In this document: piece after piece, positions 1 to 6,815 of the stretch
How positions within the stretch are numbered: the first letter of the stretch is position 1
Layout: each line of letters starts with the position of its first letter
Assembly: GCA_030627145.1 (NCBI GenBank)
Contig: DAOUSQ010000007.1
Coordinates: 1 to 15,956 of the forward strand
Source of the DNA: Syntrophomonadaceae bacterium
Lineage (GTDB): Bacteria > Bacillota_B > Syntrophomonadia > Syntrophomonadales > Syntrophomonadaceae
Reading direction: 5' to 3'
Length of the DNA: 15,956 bases
Made by a program: the position numbers and the translations under genes
Notes under the pieces: generated by a model
What the model was told of the DNA's origin: nothing
Databases searched by the model: none
What the model saw: only the letters and a program-made list of their open reading frames with translations

Positions 1-77
1 ACCGCAGGTCCCCAATCCAGAAAAAGCCGCGGCAATCCAAAAAATCCGTGTGTGAGCGTAGCGAACCCGCGTCTATT

Positions 78-110
78 AACAAAATAAAAAGGAAAGCGTT
101 AGCTTTCCCA
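78..110 (-). terminator. Rho-independent terminator of the minus-strand ATPase gene
   Basis: A perfect 7-bp stem, GGAAAGC (91-97) with GCTTTCC (102-108), has a 4-nt loop. On the minus strand it is followed by a T-rich tail (complement of the A-rich stretch 81-90). It lies 15 bases past the stop codon of the minus-strand gene ending at 124. There is no T-run on the plus side, so it acts on minus-strand transcripts. Bases 1-77 hold nothing that I can assign. Confidence 0.8.
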
Positions 111-123
111 CAGAAACTATTCT

Positions 124-1221
124 CTATTCACTATTCTCTAGTAGCTCATCTACCAATTTTTCTCTTAGCGTATCAATAGCTTCAAAATCCATAGCAGGGA
201 TATAATAAGACTCCAGTTCATCATGATATTCTTTGGCAGTTTGTATAAATGAAACAGCTTCTTTTATTCCAGAATCAACCCTGTCCCGAGCATTAAATAT
301 AAGCTTTGCATAGGAATCAAACACAGATTTCCTGACAAGCTGGTTAAAATCTAATAGGCGTTTATAATTGCTTCCATGCAAAACCCTTGAATAGTAAAAG
401 AATTGTGAGGATATGTTGACCAGAGCTGCTCTGGTATCAGGTAAAAGAATAATATCGATTTCATCTGGATCAAATGGGTTGTGGTAAACTTCTGCATAAA
501 CATTATACAAGTTAATCAAATTTAAGGCATAATTAAAAAGCCCTTGTTGTCCGGTACCGGGATCTCCTTTGATAACGAATAATGCACAGTCGGAATCAAT
601 AATAGTATCAACTTTACTGACCATTCCCTGTGGGGTAATAGCACCTGCAAAAAGATGACGTGGTTTATTAGATGAGGCTTTTGCATCCTGTAAAAAATCT
701 TCAGTAAGGGCGAGGATATTTCGATTAACAGCTCTTTTATCCCGGGCTTCTTCATTATATGATTTCCATTCATTATATGCCAGACTGGTTTCTTTCAAAC
801 GGTTATAAGCCCGGTCAAAACAGTGAGAGATATTTTGGGTAAGTTCAATAACTTCATTGCGATTAAATGCTATTTCATCTCTGTTCCAGAATTCGCCCAG
901 ATTTATTATTTCATCTACAGCACCGGGGAAACGGGGATCAACTGTATGCGGTGCGGTTCCATCAAGGAAACAATATTGTTGATTTCCGATTACCAGTCCA
1001 TCAAGAGAATTATTATCTGATGAACACCAGTGGTATTCCAGGTCCAATCCCTTTTCCTCAAAAGCTTTTCCCAGCTTCTTCATAAAAGTTGATTTTCCAA
1101 CGCCGGGTCCGCCTTTAAGAATAATTTTACGTTTAACGTCCGGTGATACAATATAGTCATAAAAAGAATAAAAGCCGTAACAGGTATTGCCTCCGGGATA
1201 CATATGTCTTATTCTGGCCAA
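124..1221 (-). CDS. PRK06851-type P-loop ATPase of unknown function
   Basis: A 365-residue cytoplasmic protein that I recognise as the uncharacterised PRK06851-type ATPase family of Bacillota, which has two P-loop domains. The N-terminus (PGGNT...GFYSFYDYI) is typical of the family. The first Walker A motif, GGPGVGKST, is at about residues 37-45. A second P-loop-like site at about 218-228 reads GDPGTGQQG and so lacks the lysine and serine expected of a working Walker A. I chose the TTG at 1221: a G-rich Shine-Dalgarno (complement of CCCCCC, 1231-1236) sits about 9 bases upstream, and the resulting length and N-terminus fit my memory of the family. The reading frame continues up to an ATG at 1269, and another ATG is at 1203. 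It lies downstream of the DUF896 gene on the same strand (127-base gap) and ends in a good terminator. No function is known to me; ATP binding is inferred from the first motif only. Confidence 0.8.
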   Translation of the reverse strand: MARIRHMYPGGNTCYGFYSFYDYIVSPDVKRKIILKGGPGVGKSTFMKKLGKAFEEKGLDLEYHWCSSDNNSLDGLVIGNQQYCFLDGTAPHTVDPRFPGAVDEIINLGEFWNRDEIAFNRNEVIELTQNISHCFDRAYNRLKETSLAYNEWKSYNEEARDKRAVNRNILALTEDFLQDAKASSNKPRHLFAGAITPQGMVSKVDTIIDSDCALFVIKGDPGTGQQGLFNYALNLINLYNVYAEVYHNPFDPDEIDIILLPDTRAALVNISSQFFYYSRVLHGSNYKRLLDFNQLVRKSVFDSYAKLIFNARDRVDSGIKEAVSFIQTAKEYHDELESYYIPAMDFEAIDTLREKLVDELLENSE

Positions 1222-1348
1222 TTTAATACACCCCCCAGAAAAAATAATAGGAAATAATAGGTGATACAAGGTATTTCCCTATATGTTAAATATATGTCTT
1301 TTTCTCCTGTAATATAACGGCAAATTCTGAGGCAACTGGGGGGAGTTA

Positions 1349-1537
1349 TTAATCCGGGCTTTTATTGGATTTGTTTTTGAATCCGGATTCATCAAGCTGG
1401 GTTTTGATTTGGCCTTTTATATCCGAAATAAACAATTTATACAGCTCTTTTTGTTCTTTTAGTTCTGATTCAGTAAGTCCACATGTTTTCTTCTTATGTG
1501 CAAGCTCATTTATGCGTTTCAGCTGTTCTTCTTTCAT
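1349..1537 (-). CDS. DUF896 (YnzC-like) small protein
   Basis: A 62-residue, highly charged protein with the DUF896/YnzC pattern: an N-terminal helix 'INELAHKKK', then 'LTESELKEQKELYKLFI', then an amphipathic C-terminal part with 'IKTQLDE'. Members of this family are short helical cytoplasmic proteins in Bacillota; YnzC of Bacillus subtilis is encoded in an SOS-regulated operon, but its molecular role is not settled. The ATG at 1537 is preceded by AGAGAAGG about 8 bases upstream. I see no clear LexA box nearby. The gene reads into the same-strand ATPase, with which it may be co-transcribed. The C-terminus (lysine, serine, asparagine-rich) looks disordered. Family assignment is by pattern recognition. 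Confidence 0.8.
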   Translation of the reverse strand: MKEEQLKRINELAHKKKTCGLTESELKEQKELYKLFISDIKGQIKTQLDESGFKNKSNKSPD

Positions 1538-1815
1538 TTAAATACCTTCTCTTTCCGGTAGATTAATAACTGCTTTGAAAATAACAGTAACAGTCGATCG
1601 TGGCTTAACTTTTTTCTTTTTGTACCAATACTTTAAATTTTATCGCATTCTGGACAACTGATTCCACTGTAAAAACCCTGTTATTTTCTTTCGTAGGGGA
1701 GACTTCAGTCTCCCTGGAACTTAGAATGCCAATTCTTCCATAAAAAACGAGGAAGCTGAAGTATCCGCTATAGATAATATAAAAAATATTTAATAAAGCA
1801 GGATTTTGAAAAAAT
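1538..1815. other. AT-rich divergent intergenic region with a perfect hairpin
   Basis: This stretch separates the minus-strand pair from the plus-strand operon and contains no convincing gene. It should hold the minus-strand promoter of the DUF896 gene, but I cannot pick one with confidence. A perfect 7-bp hairpin, GGGAGAC (1697-1703) / GTCTCCC (1708-1714) with loop TTCA, stands out. It has no T-tail on either side, so it is not an obvious terminator. A shorter AGAAT/ATTCT dyad lies just after it (about 1722-1735). Confidence 0.5.
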
Positions 1816-1845
1816 TTGTAGAAAACAAAAATTGAGAACTTTAAT
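1816..1845 (+). promoter_or_regulatory. Possible sigma-A promoter before riboswitch 1
   Basis: TTGTAG (1816-1821) and TTTAAT (1840-1845) are separated by 18 bases, which would start transcription just before the first riboswitch-like RNA. The region is very AT-rich, so chance matches are likely; TTGAGA at 1832 with a weak -10 is an alternative. Confidence 0.35.
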
Positions 1846-1863
1846 AATTTTCTTATTCAAGTA

Positions 1864-1947
1864 ATTTCGAGACCTGTTACCTACAGTAATTACTACGGTA
1901 TCCGGTCCGATGGGTATAGCTGGAAACGGCTGTGCCTCCCGTGTTTG
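1864..1947 (+). promoter_or_regulatory. Moco-type riboswitch, copy 1
   Basis: This leader segment carries what I recognise, from memory of the Moco RNA motif (molybdenum/tungsten cofactor riboswitch), as its 3' signature: a hairpin GGTATAGC (1912-1919) / GCTGTGCC (1929-1936) capped by TGGAAACG, then CCTCCC. Upstream is a CGAG...CCGA frame closed by GACC (1871-1874) / GGTC (1904-1907), enclosing a small TTAC/GTAA stem. Copy 2, about 225 bases downstream, has the same plan with compensatory changes, which supports a folded RNA. An intrinsic terminator follows at 1986-2031. Known members control molybdate transport, cofactor synthesis and Mo/W enzyme genes. The ligand here is inferred from the family, and variants are reported to prefer the tungsten cofactor. 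A different riboswitch class is possible but fits less well. Confidence 0.72.
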
Positions 1948-1961
1948 GAAAGAAGTTACTG

Positions 1962-1983
1962 GTTGTGCTTATGTTGTGCTTAT
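1962..1983 (+). repeat. Perfect tandem duplication of an 11-mer
   Basis: GTTGTGCTTAT occurs twice head to tail (1962-1972 and 1973-1983), between riboswitch 1 and its terminator. Downstream of riboswitch 2, at 2221-2230, a single GTGCTTATAT stands in the comparable place, so this looks like a local slippage duplication in the expression platform of copy 1. Confidence 0.85.
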
Positions 1984-1985
1984 AT

Positions 1986-2031
1986 GGTACAAACTGTCTT
2001 TTACGGGAGGTAGTTTGTACCTTTTTATTTT
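1986..2031 (+). terminator. Intrinsic terminator of riboswitch 1
   Basis: A perfect 10-bp stem, GGTACAAACT (1986-1995) with AGTTTGTACC (2012-2021), is followed directly by TTTTTATTTT. It lies about 40 bases after the riboswitch, as expected for transcriptional attenuation. Its loop contains ACGGGAGG (2003-2010), the exact complement of CCTCCCGT (1935-1942) at the 3' edge of the riboswitch. Confidence 0.85.
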
Positions 2032-2037
2032 CGTAAA

Positions 2038-2067
2038 TTGACGCGGATTTTGCACGCGGATTAATAT
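2038..2067 (+). promoter_or_regulatory. Sigma-A-like promoter between the two riboswitches
   Basis: TTGACG (2038-2043) and TAATAT (2062-2067) are separated by 18 bases, a good housekeeping promoter match. It would start transcripts about 10-15 bases before riboswitch 2. The sequence ACGCGGATT occurs twice here (2041-2049 and 2054-2062), the first copy overlapping the -35 element. This promoter would let copy 2 act independently of readthrough past the first terminator. Confidence 0.55.
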
Positions 2068-2086
2068 GAGAGCGGCTTTTATTAGT

Positions 2087-2175
2087 CTTCGAGCCTGTTG
2101 ACCTACGGTAACAGCTATGGACAGCAGGCCGATAGGGTATAACTGGAAACGGTTATGCCTCCCATTGTGGAAAGA
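2087..2175 (+). promoter_or_regulatory. Moco-type riboswitch, copy 2
   Basis: This is the better match of the two copies to the Moco RNA pattern as I remember it. It has CGAGCCTG...CAGGCCGAT with the GCCTG (2092-2096) / CAGGC (2125-2129) closing stem, an inner CAGCTATGG segment, then hairpin GGTATAAC (2136-2143) / GTTATGCC (2152-2159) with the TGGAAACG loop, and CTCCC. Relative to copy 1 the closing stem changes from GACC/GGTC to GCCTG/CAGGC, and the hairpin keeps pairing despite substitutions (GC/GC to AC/GT), so structure rather than sequence is conserved. It precedes the twelve-gene operon and a terminator at 2336-2368. The likely role is to switch the operon by cofactor level; the direction of control is expected to be repression but is not shown by the sequence. 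Confidence 0.75.
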
Positions 2176-2188
2176 AGATTTTTGGCCA

Positions 2189-2317
2189 GTGGCAGTATGG
2201 AAATGCAGGCGAAATACAGGGTGCTTATATACTGCCACAACAGAGTAAAGAAAAAAGACGGAAGCAGATTCAAATTACTGTAATATTGCAGTAATGCATT
2301 TTCTATTCTTACTTCCG
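2189..2317 (+). promoter_or_regulatory. Structured linker between riboswitch 2 and its terminator
   Basis: Two further strong dyads lie here. GTGGCAGTAT (2189-2198) pairs perfectly with ATACTGCCAC (2229-2238). CGGAAG (2259-2264) pairs with CTTCCG (2312-2317), enclosing ATTACTG (2274-2280) / CAGTAAT (2289-2295). Neither has a T-tail. CCACAA (2235-2240) is also complementary to TTGTGG (2165-2170) at the end of riboswitch 2, so the first hairpin could compete with the riboswitch 3' edge. Function is inferred. Confidence 0.5.
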
Positions 2318-2335
2318 ACCTCTGATTTTTACTAC

Positions 2336-2369
2336 GCCAGGATCGACTTTTCGTTTCTGGCTTTTTTTG
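2336..2369 (+). terminator. Intrinsic terminator of riboswitch 2
   Basis: GCCAGGA (2336-2342) pairs with TTCTGGC (2355-2361), with an inner CGA/TCG extension across a T-T mismatch. Seven Ts follow at 2362-2368. It sits between riboswitch 2 and the first operon gene, so it is the probable decision point for operon expression. Confidence 0.75.
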
Positions 2370-2542
2370 TTGGGAAATTAACGTTGGCTTTGCCCTGATC
2401 AAGGAACTTTTCTACAACCCCTTCAGGGCTATGAGGTTTTATTTATAGAGTAGTTTACCGGTAAAGAGAAAGACGTAAGAAATTATAACTATGCCTCACA
2501 ACTCACCGGGCTAAGACTTTGACATGAGAGGAATTGGATGTA
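2370..2542 (+). other. Remaining 5' leader of the operon
   Basis: No gene is visible. GCCCTGA (2392-2398) and TCAGGGC (2423-2429) can form a hairpin, extended by AGG/CCT across a small bulge, but it lacks a proper T-run. The Shine-Dalgarno of the first gene (GAGAGGAA, 2526-2533) closes the region. Confidence 0.5.
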
Positions 2543-4537
2543 ATGTATTGGAGCAGAAAATGTATTGAATATAGCATAACATTGCTGGTTATTATTGCAA
2601 TTAACTTTTTTGCCTGCCGGCTTTTACCTGGTGATCCATTTTACTATTTAAGCCTGGACAGTGAACTTGGGTACAGCGATGTAATAATATCCGAGGAAAC
2701 CCATGATAAATTAATAGAGTATTATGGCCTGGATCTACCTGTTTACAGCCAGTTTTTTCGTTTTTTAGTCAATCTTGTCCATGGTGATTTGGGCTGGAGT
2801 ATCTATCATAATATGCCTGTTAGTAAATTGATAATGGGATCACTACCATGGACTTTACTCTTAATGGGTACTACATTTATTATTGCCAGTTTCCTGGGGA
2901 TTTTAATCGGGGCGAGTTCAGCGTGGAAAAGGGATAGCCTTTTTGATAAATTTAGTCTCAATTTTATGATAATTTTGAACCGGATTCCATCTTTCATTAT
3001 TGCTATTTTCATGCTTATTTTCCTGGCAGCAAAATTAAATTTCTTTCCCCTGGGTGGGGCTAGGACTTCCTATGGGTCTTTTTCTTCGAATTTTTCCTAT
3101 TTATCTGATATTATATGGCACTTGATTTTGCCTGCTATAACTTTGATTATTGCTGAACTATGTCATCCTTTTCTTTTAACCCGAAATACTATGGTAGGGA
3201 TTATAAAAAAAGATTATGTATGGGCAGGCAGGGCCAGGGAACTTCTTTCCCAGTGTAAACTGCCGGCTGAAAAGCATTATTCTTATCCGGTACATCTCAG
3301 TGGAGGAGAGTTGCAGAGAGCTTTAATAGCTCTGACGCTGGTAAATGAGCCTGAAATTCTTGTATTCGATGAACCTACAAACGGCCTGGATCCAAGGACG
3401 AAAAAGGAAATAATTATTTTATTACGTCAAATTATGGATAAAAAATCAGGGATAATTGTTTCCCATGACTTTACAGTTTTAAAAGAACTTTCCCATCGTA
3501 TAGGGATACTGTATGCTGGACAGTTAATTGAAATGGCTGATAGTAAAAGTTTTTTTAATAATCCCAGGCACCCCTATAGCAGGGCTCTTTATAGTTCTTT
3601 TAACAGTTTGGAAACCGCCCGGGAAATAACTGCTATTCGGGGGAAAATGTATGATGCAGAAGAACGGCAGGAGGCCTGTGTATTTGCTGGTCGGTGCACA
3701 CAATCAATAGAAGAATGTTTTAGAGAAAAACCGTCCCTGGAAATATCAGGAGATAGATTCCTGGCTTGTCACCGGGGGGGCGTTGTTGACCTGCTCAAGG
3801 GCAGCAATCTTTCTAAGACCTATTTGCTTTCAGATAAGCTGCTAAAAAAAAGCAGTGTTCAGGCATTAAAAAACGTGAATATTCATATTGAAGCCGGGGA
3901 AGTTGTAGCTCTGGTAGGCGAGTCAGGGGCAGGTAAGACAACCCTGGGGAAAATTATTGCGCGGCTTTTGAAAAAGGACGAAGGAGAAATAATCTTTGAC
4001 CATACGGTAAGTCCGCTTGATGTACAGTATATCTTCCAGGATCCTAGGGGAGCCATTTCGCACCGCTTTACAGTAACGGAAGCAGTGGCTGAGCCGCTTG
4101 ATATTCGAAAAGAAGTAAATGCAGAAGAAAGGAAACAGAGGGTGCAAAAGATGCTTTTACAGGTTGGTTTACCTGCTGATGAGATATTTTGCGAAAAGCA
4201 TTGTTTCCAGTTAAGTTCTGGGGAATTGCAGAGAATTGCTATTGCCAGGGCACTTATTGTTAAACCGCGTATAGTTGTTGCCGATGAACCGACCTCCAAC
4301 CTCGATCCCAGTGAAAAAGCCAGAATAATAAAATTATTACTTGCTTTGCAGAATGCAAATGGAATGGGTTTATTGCTTATTACTCACGACATGCTGGTGG
4401 CCAGAAAAGTGAGTCGGCGAATTTATGTCATGCGAGAAGGAGAAATAGTGGAAGAGGGGTTGAGTGAAAAGCTGCTGGCCTGTTCTTGCAACCTCTATAC
4501 CCGGGAGCTAATGGGGCAGGTAAATAGTGAGGCATAA
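2543..4537 (+). CDS. Fused DppB-like permease and two Dpp/Opp-type ATPases, internally deleted
   Basis: A single frame joins three parts of a family-5 ABC importer. Residues 1-232 are a DppB-like permease: first membrane helix, LPGDP at 28-32, then three more helices, ending at 'KDYVWAGRA', inside the cytoplasmic coupling loop. The sequence then enters the middle of a DppD-like ATPase: LSGGE 252-256, Walker B ending DE at 276-277, H-loop His308, then the oligopeptide-importer C-terminal domain with its cysteines (CVFAGRC...C...CH). A complete DppF-like ATPase follows: GESGAGKT 459-466, LSSGE 557-561, DE 581-582, His615. So the last permease helices and the Walker A/Q-loop part of the first ATPase are missing, which points to an in-frame deletion near 3221-3241. 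I chose the ATG at 2543, 10 bases from AGAGGA; a TTG at 2534 is too close to it. The DppC partner is at 12612. Transport activity is doubtful in this form. Confidence 0.85.
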   Translation: MYWSRKCIEYSITLLVIIAINFFACRLLPGDPFYYLSLDSELGYSDVIISEETHDKLIEYYGLDLPVYSQFFRFLVNLVHGDLGWSIYHNMPVSKLIMGSLPWTLLLMGTTFIIASFLGILIGASSAWKRDSLFDKFSLNFMIILNRIPSFIIAIFMLIFLAAKLNFFPLGGARTSYGSFSSNFSYLSDIIWHLILPAITLIIAELCHPFLLTRNTMVGIIKKDYVWAGRARELLSQCKLPAEKHYSYPVHLSGGELQRALIALTLVNEPEILVFDEPTNGLDPRTKKEIIILLRQIMDKKSGIIVSHDFTVLKELSHRIGILYAGQLIEMADSKSFFNNPRHPYSRALYSSFNSLETAREITAIRGKMYDAEERQEACVFAGRCTQSIEECFREKPSLEISGDRFLACHRGGVVDLLKGSNLSKTYLLSDKLLKKSSVQALKNVNIHIEAGEVVALVGESGAGKTTLGKIIARLLKKDEGEIIFDHTVSPLDVQYIFQDPRGAISHRFTVTEAVAEPLDIRKEVNAEERKQRVQKMLLQVGLPADEIFCEKHCFQLSSGELQRIAIARALIVKPRIVVADEPTSNLDPSEKARIIKLLLALQNANGMGLLLITHDMLVARKVSRRIYVMREGEIVEEGLSEKLLACSCNLYTRELMGQVNSEA

Positions 4538-4612
4538 GGGGTGAGGTGTCAGATGTTAGGAGTATGCGTTATGGTGCCCCGTATTATTTATGAAGTAAAA
4601 GGAGTGATAAAG

Positions 4613-5272
4613 ATGGGAAATCAAGGTGAACATAAAAATGCTATTAATACAGACCCACAACGGATGCTCAAAACTGCTCTAGGAGATTTTTCCTATATTT
4701 ACCCGATTCTTGCAGCGCAAATTCTCGATGATTATGGAATAAGGAATGGTAAATGCCTGGATATAGGAGCTGGACCGGGTTTACTGGGCATTGAAATAGC
4801 CAGACAGAGCAATCTAAAAGTAACTTCCCTTGATTTATCACCGGAAATGGGTGAAATAGCCTGTAAGCTGGCCAGGGAACGCGGGGTACAGGAACGTCTG
4901 CAAATATTAAATGCTGATGTTCAGGCCATACCTCTGGAGGATAATTATTTTGATCTGATAGTGAGTAGAGGCTCTTTTATTTTCTGGTCCGATAAAGTTC
5001 AGGCCTTAAAAGAAATCTACCGGGTATTAAAACCGGGAGGAGTAGCCTATATAGGTGGAGGTGATGGAAGAAAATGGCCTAAAGATATAAAAGATAAATT
5101 AAAAAAATTAAAGTACAGTATAAAAATTCCGTTAAGAAATAGACTTTCCAGGAAGTGGCAACAATTTAATTTTTCCTTTACTTACTGGGAAAAGGTGTTG
5201 AAGGATGTCGGAATTGAAAATTATCGTTTAATAAATCGTCATTTATGGATTGAAATAAAAAAGACCATATAA
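4613..5272 (+). CDS. Class I SAM-dependent methyltransferase (first of three)
   Basis: A 219-residue soluble enzyme with the Rossmann-type methyltransferase fold. Motif I is LDIGAGPG (49-56), the acidic residue after strand 2 is Asp74 in 'SLDLSP', and motifs NADVQAIPLEDNYFD and EIYRVLKPGG complete the core. It should transfer a methyl group from S-adenosylmethionine; the acceptor is unknown. The N-terminus (DFSYIYPILAAQ.LDDYGI) and C-terminus (NYRLINRHLWIEIKK) are shared with the methyltransferases at 7713 and 8350, so the three are paralogues and probably act on related substrates. I start at the ATG at 4613, with AAAAGGAG ending about 8 bases upstream; the frame is open to 4541, but no Shine-Dalgarno supports a start there. 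It follows the transporter fusion by 75 bases. A ubiquinone-type C-methyltransferase role is not supported by context. Confidence 0.88.
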   Translation: MGNQGEHKNAINTDPQRMLKTALGDFSYIYPILAAQILDDYGIRNGKCLDIGAGPGLLGIEIARQSNLKVTSLDLSPEMGEIACKLARERGVQERLQILNADVQAIPLEDNYFDLIVSRGSFIFWSDKVQALKEIYRVLKPGGVAYIGGGDGRKWPKDIKDKLKKLKYSIKIPLRNRLSRKWQQFNFSFTYWEKVLKDVGIENYRLINRHLWIEIKKTI

Positions 5273-5279
5273 AAGCTGA

Positions 5280-5303
5280 TCTCCAGATGGAGACAATCTT
5301 TTT
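5280..5303 (+). terminator. Weak hairpin with T-tract between methyltransferase and GTPase
   Basis: TCTCC (5280-5284) pairs with GGAGA (5289-5293), followed after a few bases by TTTTT (5299-5303). It is short and would be at most a leaky attenuator within the operon. Confidence 0.3.
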
Positions 5304-5329
5304 AATAAAAATGAAAGAAGGTGTTCTAA

Positions 5330-6031
5330 TTGCGTTTTGTTATTGTAACAGGTACTCCAGCCGCAGGGAAAACTTCAGTTATGACACATACGATTCGCCA
5401 TTTGCTGGCAGAAGGATTAACTGTAGCTGCCTGTAAGATTGATTGCCTTGGGACCTCGGATGACAGGCGTTATAGCAGCCTGGGAATACCGGTAGCGGTT
5501 GGCTTAAGTGATTATTTTTGTCCAGACCATTTTTATGTAGCAAATCTGGAGGAAATTTTTTGCTGGGCTGAGGGACAGGAAGTAGAAGTTCTGGTCCTGG
5601 AGACAGCCGGATTATGCCACCGCTGTGCTCCGGCCATAGAAGGGTGTCTTTCTATTTGCGTGATAGATAACCTGAGTGGTATTGATACCCCAAGAAAGGT
5701 TGGACCAATTCTAACTACCGCAGATGTTGTTGCGGTAACCAAAGGAGATATTGTCTCCCAGGCAGAAAGAGAAGTATTTCGCCGTAAGGTAGAACTGGTA
5801 AATTCCAGGGCTAGGATTATAGAAGTTAATGGCCTTACAGGTCAGGGGTCTTTACGTATGAAAAAAGAAATCCTTGATAGTTCACCCGTGGATAGAATTG
5901 AAGGGAAAGAACTCCGCTATTCCATGCCGGCTGCAGTCTGTTCCTATTGCAGCGGAGAAACGAAAATAGGCAGTACTTACCAGATGGGGAACATTAAAAA
6001 AGTAGATTTTGGGAGGAAAATCAGTGGTTAA
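5330..6031 (+). CDS. HypB/UreG/CobW-like P-loop GTPase, putative metallochaperone
   Basis: A 233-residue SIMIBI-class NTPase. It has a P-loop GTPAAGKTS (8-16), a G3-like ETAG (91-94) followed at once by CHRC (96-99), and a G4-like TKGD (137-140). In HypB the equivalent segment after G3 contains a metal-binding Cys-Pro; here it reads 'ETAGLCHRCAP', which suggests metal or Fe-S binding. A second pair, CSYC (204-207), lies near the C-terminus before 'QMGNIKKVDF'. Family members deliver metals such as nickel or act in cofactor insertion, using GTP. The start is a TTG at 5330, with AGAAGGTG upstream and no better in-frame ATG. Its last 8 bases overlap the next gene, so the two are probably translationally coupled. 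No hydrogenase or urease genes are in the window; given the Moco-type leader, Mo or W is a candidate cargo, by inference only. Confidence 0.8.
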   Translation: MRFVIVTGTPAAGKTSVMTHTIRHLLAEGLTVAACKIDCLGTSDDRRYSSLGIPVAVGLSDYFCPDHFYVANLEEIFCWAEGQEVEVLVLETAGLCHRCAPAIEGCLSICVIDNLSGIDTPRKVGPILTTADVVAVTKGDIVSQAEREVFRRKVELVNSRARIIEVNGLTGQGSLRMKKEILDSSPVDRIEGKELRYSMPAAVCSYCSGETKIGSTYQMGNIKKVDFGRKISG

Positions 6032-6815
6032 AAAAATAGGTATTTTAGCCGGACAGGATAAAGAAGGTAACCCGGAAGAGATAAAAATGCTGGAAGTTCA
6101 AGCTGGCGAAGTACTGGCGGTTGTGGGGCCTACGGGTTCAGGGAAAACTCAGCTTATTTCTGATATTGAACAGTATGCCGCAGGGGAAACCCCTTCCCGG
6201 CGTCATGTTCTGATAAATGGCCTCGCGGCAGGTGATTACGACGGGTTATCTCTACGTCGCCTGGTAGCCGAAGTATCACAGAATATGAATTTTGTTATTG
6301 ATATGTCTGTAGAGGAATTTCTTTTAATGCATGCCCAGATAAGGGAGATTAAAGAAGCAAAAGTAATAGTAAAAGAGGTAATAAGGATAGCCAATGTACT
6401 GGCCGGGGAACCCCTGTTACCCGGTGATAACATTACAGTTCTGAGCGGGGGACAATCACGGGCCCTTATGGTTGCAGATGTTGCTCTGATAAGTAATGCT
6501 CCGGTGGTCTTGATTGATGAAGTTGAAAATGCCGGCATCAACCGACTACAGGCGATGGACTTTTTAGCCGGTCGGGGTAAAGTTGTAATGGTTGTTACTC
6601 ATGATCCTATGCTTTCCCTGATGGCAGACAGGCGAGTGGTAATGAAAAATGGAGGGATGTTAAAACTACAGCAGACCACTCCGGAAGAAAAAGAGGTGCT
6701 CAAGCAGCTTATCGAAGTTGATAAAGAACTGTCTGGCCTGCGGGATACTCTTCGGCAGGGTGGGACTATCAATAAAAAAAATAGAAAAACTTTACAGGAG
6801 GAGGTGCTCTTCTAA
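6024..6815 (+). CDS. Soluble ABC-type ATPase coupled to the GTPase
   Basis: A 263-residue ABC ATPase with Walker A GPTGSGKT (35-42), Q-loop Gln86, signature LSGGQ (140-144), Walker B VVLIDE (161-166) and H-loop His193 in 'VVTHDP'. After Walker B it reads DEVEN rather than the usual DEPT of importers. No membrane partner is adjacent: the genes on either side are a GTPase and a binding-protein-like soluble protein. It may therefore be a cytoplasmic ABC protein rather than a standard importer ATPase, although it could power a permease elsewhere. I place the start at GTG 6024, 7 bases after GGGAGG (6011-6016); the frame is open a little further, to a TTG at 6009 that would overlap the Shine-Dalgarno. 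It overlaps its upstream neighbour by 8 bases and the next start by 1 base. The C-terminal 35 residues are charged and probably helical. Confidence 0.85.
   Translation: MVKKIGILAGQDKEGNPEEIKMLEVQAGEVLAVVGPTGSGKTQLISDIEQYAAGETPSRRHVLINGLAAGDYDGLSLRRLVAEVSQNMNFVIDMSVEEFLLMHAQIREIKEAKVIVKEVIRIANVLAGEPLLPGDNITVLSGGQSRALMVADVALISNAPVVLIDEVENAGINRLQAMDFLAGRGKVVMVVTHDPMLSLMADRRVVMKNGGMLKLQQTTPEEKEVLKQLIEVDKELSGLRDTLRQGGTINKKNRKTLQEEVLF

Noticed and set aside
2..55. Possible C-terminal tail of a plus-strand gene (17 codons ending in TGA at 53)
   Set aside because: The reading frame is plausible but far too short to assign a family, and other frames are also open there.
1864..2175. Cobalamin riboswitch as an explanation for the duplicated leader RNA
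   Set aside because: The B12-box and the typical GCCACTG segment are not present; the GGAAAC loop with CTCCC edge fits the Moco class better.
2115..2402. Minus-strand reading frames across the riboswitch 2 region
   Set aside because: They lie over structured RNA elements and terminators and show no protein-like pattern.
4541..4612. Earlier start for the first methyltransferase
   Set aside because: The extra 24 residues have no Shine-Dalgarno and no counterpart in the two paralogues; ATG 4613 has both support lines.
5330..6031. Calling the GTPase HypB or UreG
   Set aside because: It has the fold and motifs but lacks the histidine-rich N-terminus and any hydrogenase or urease context.
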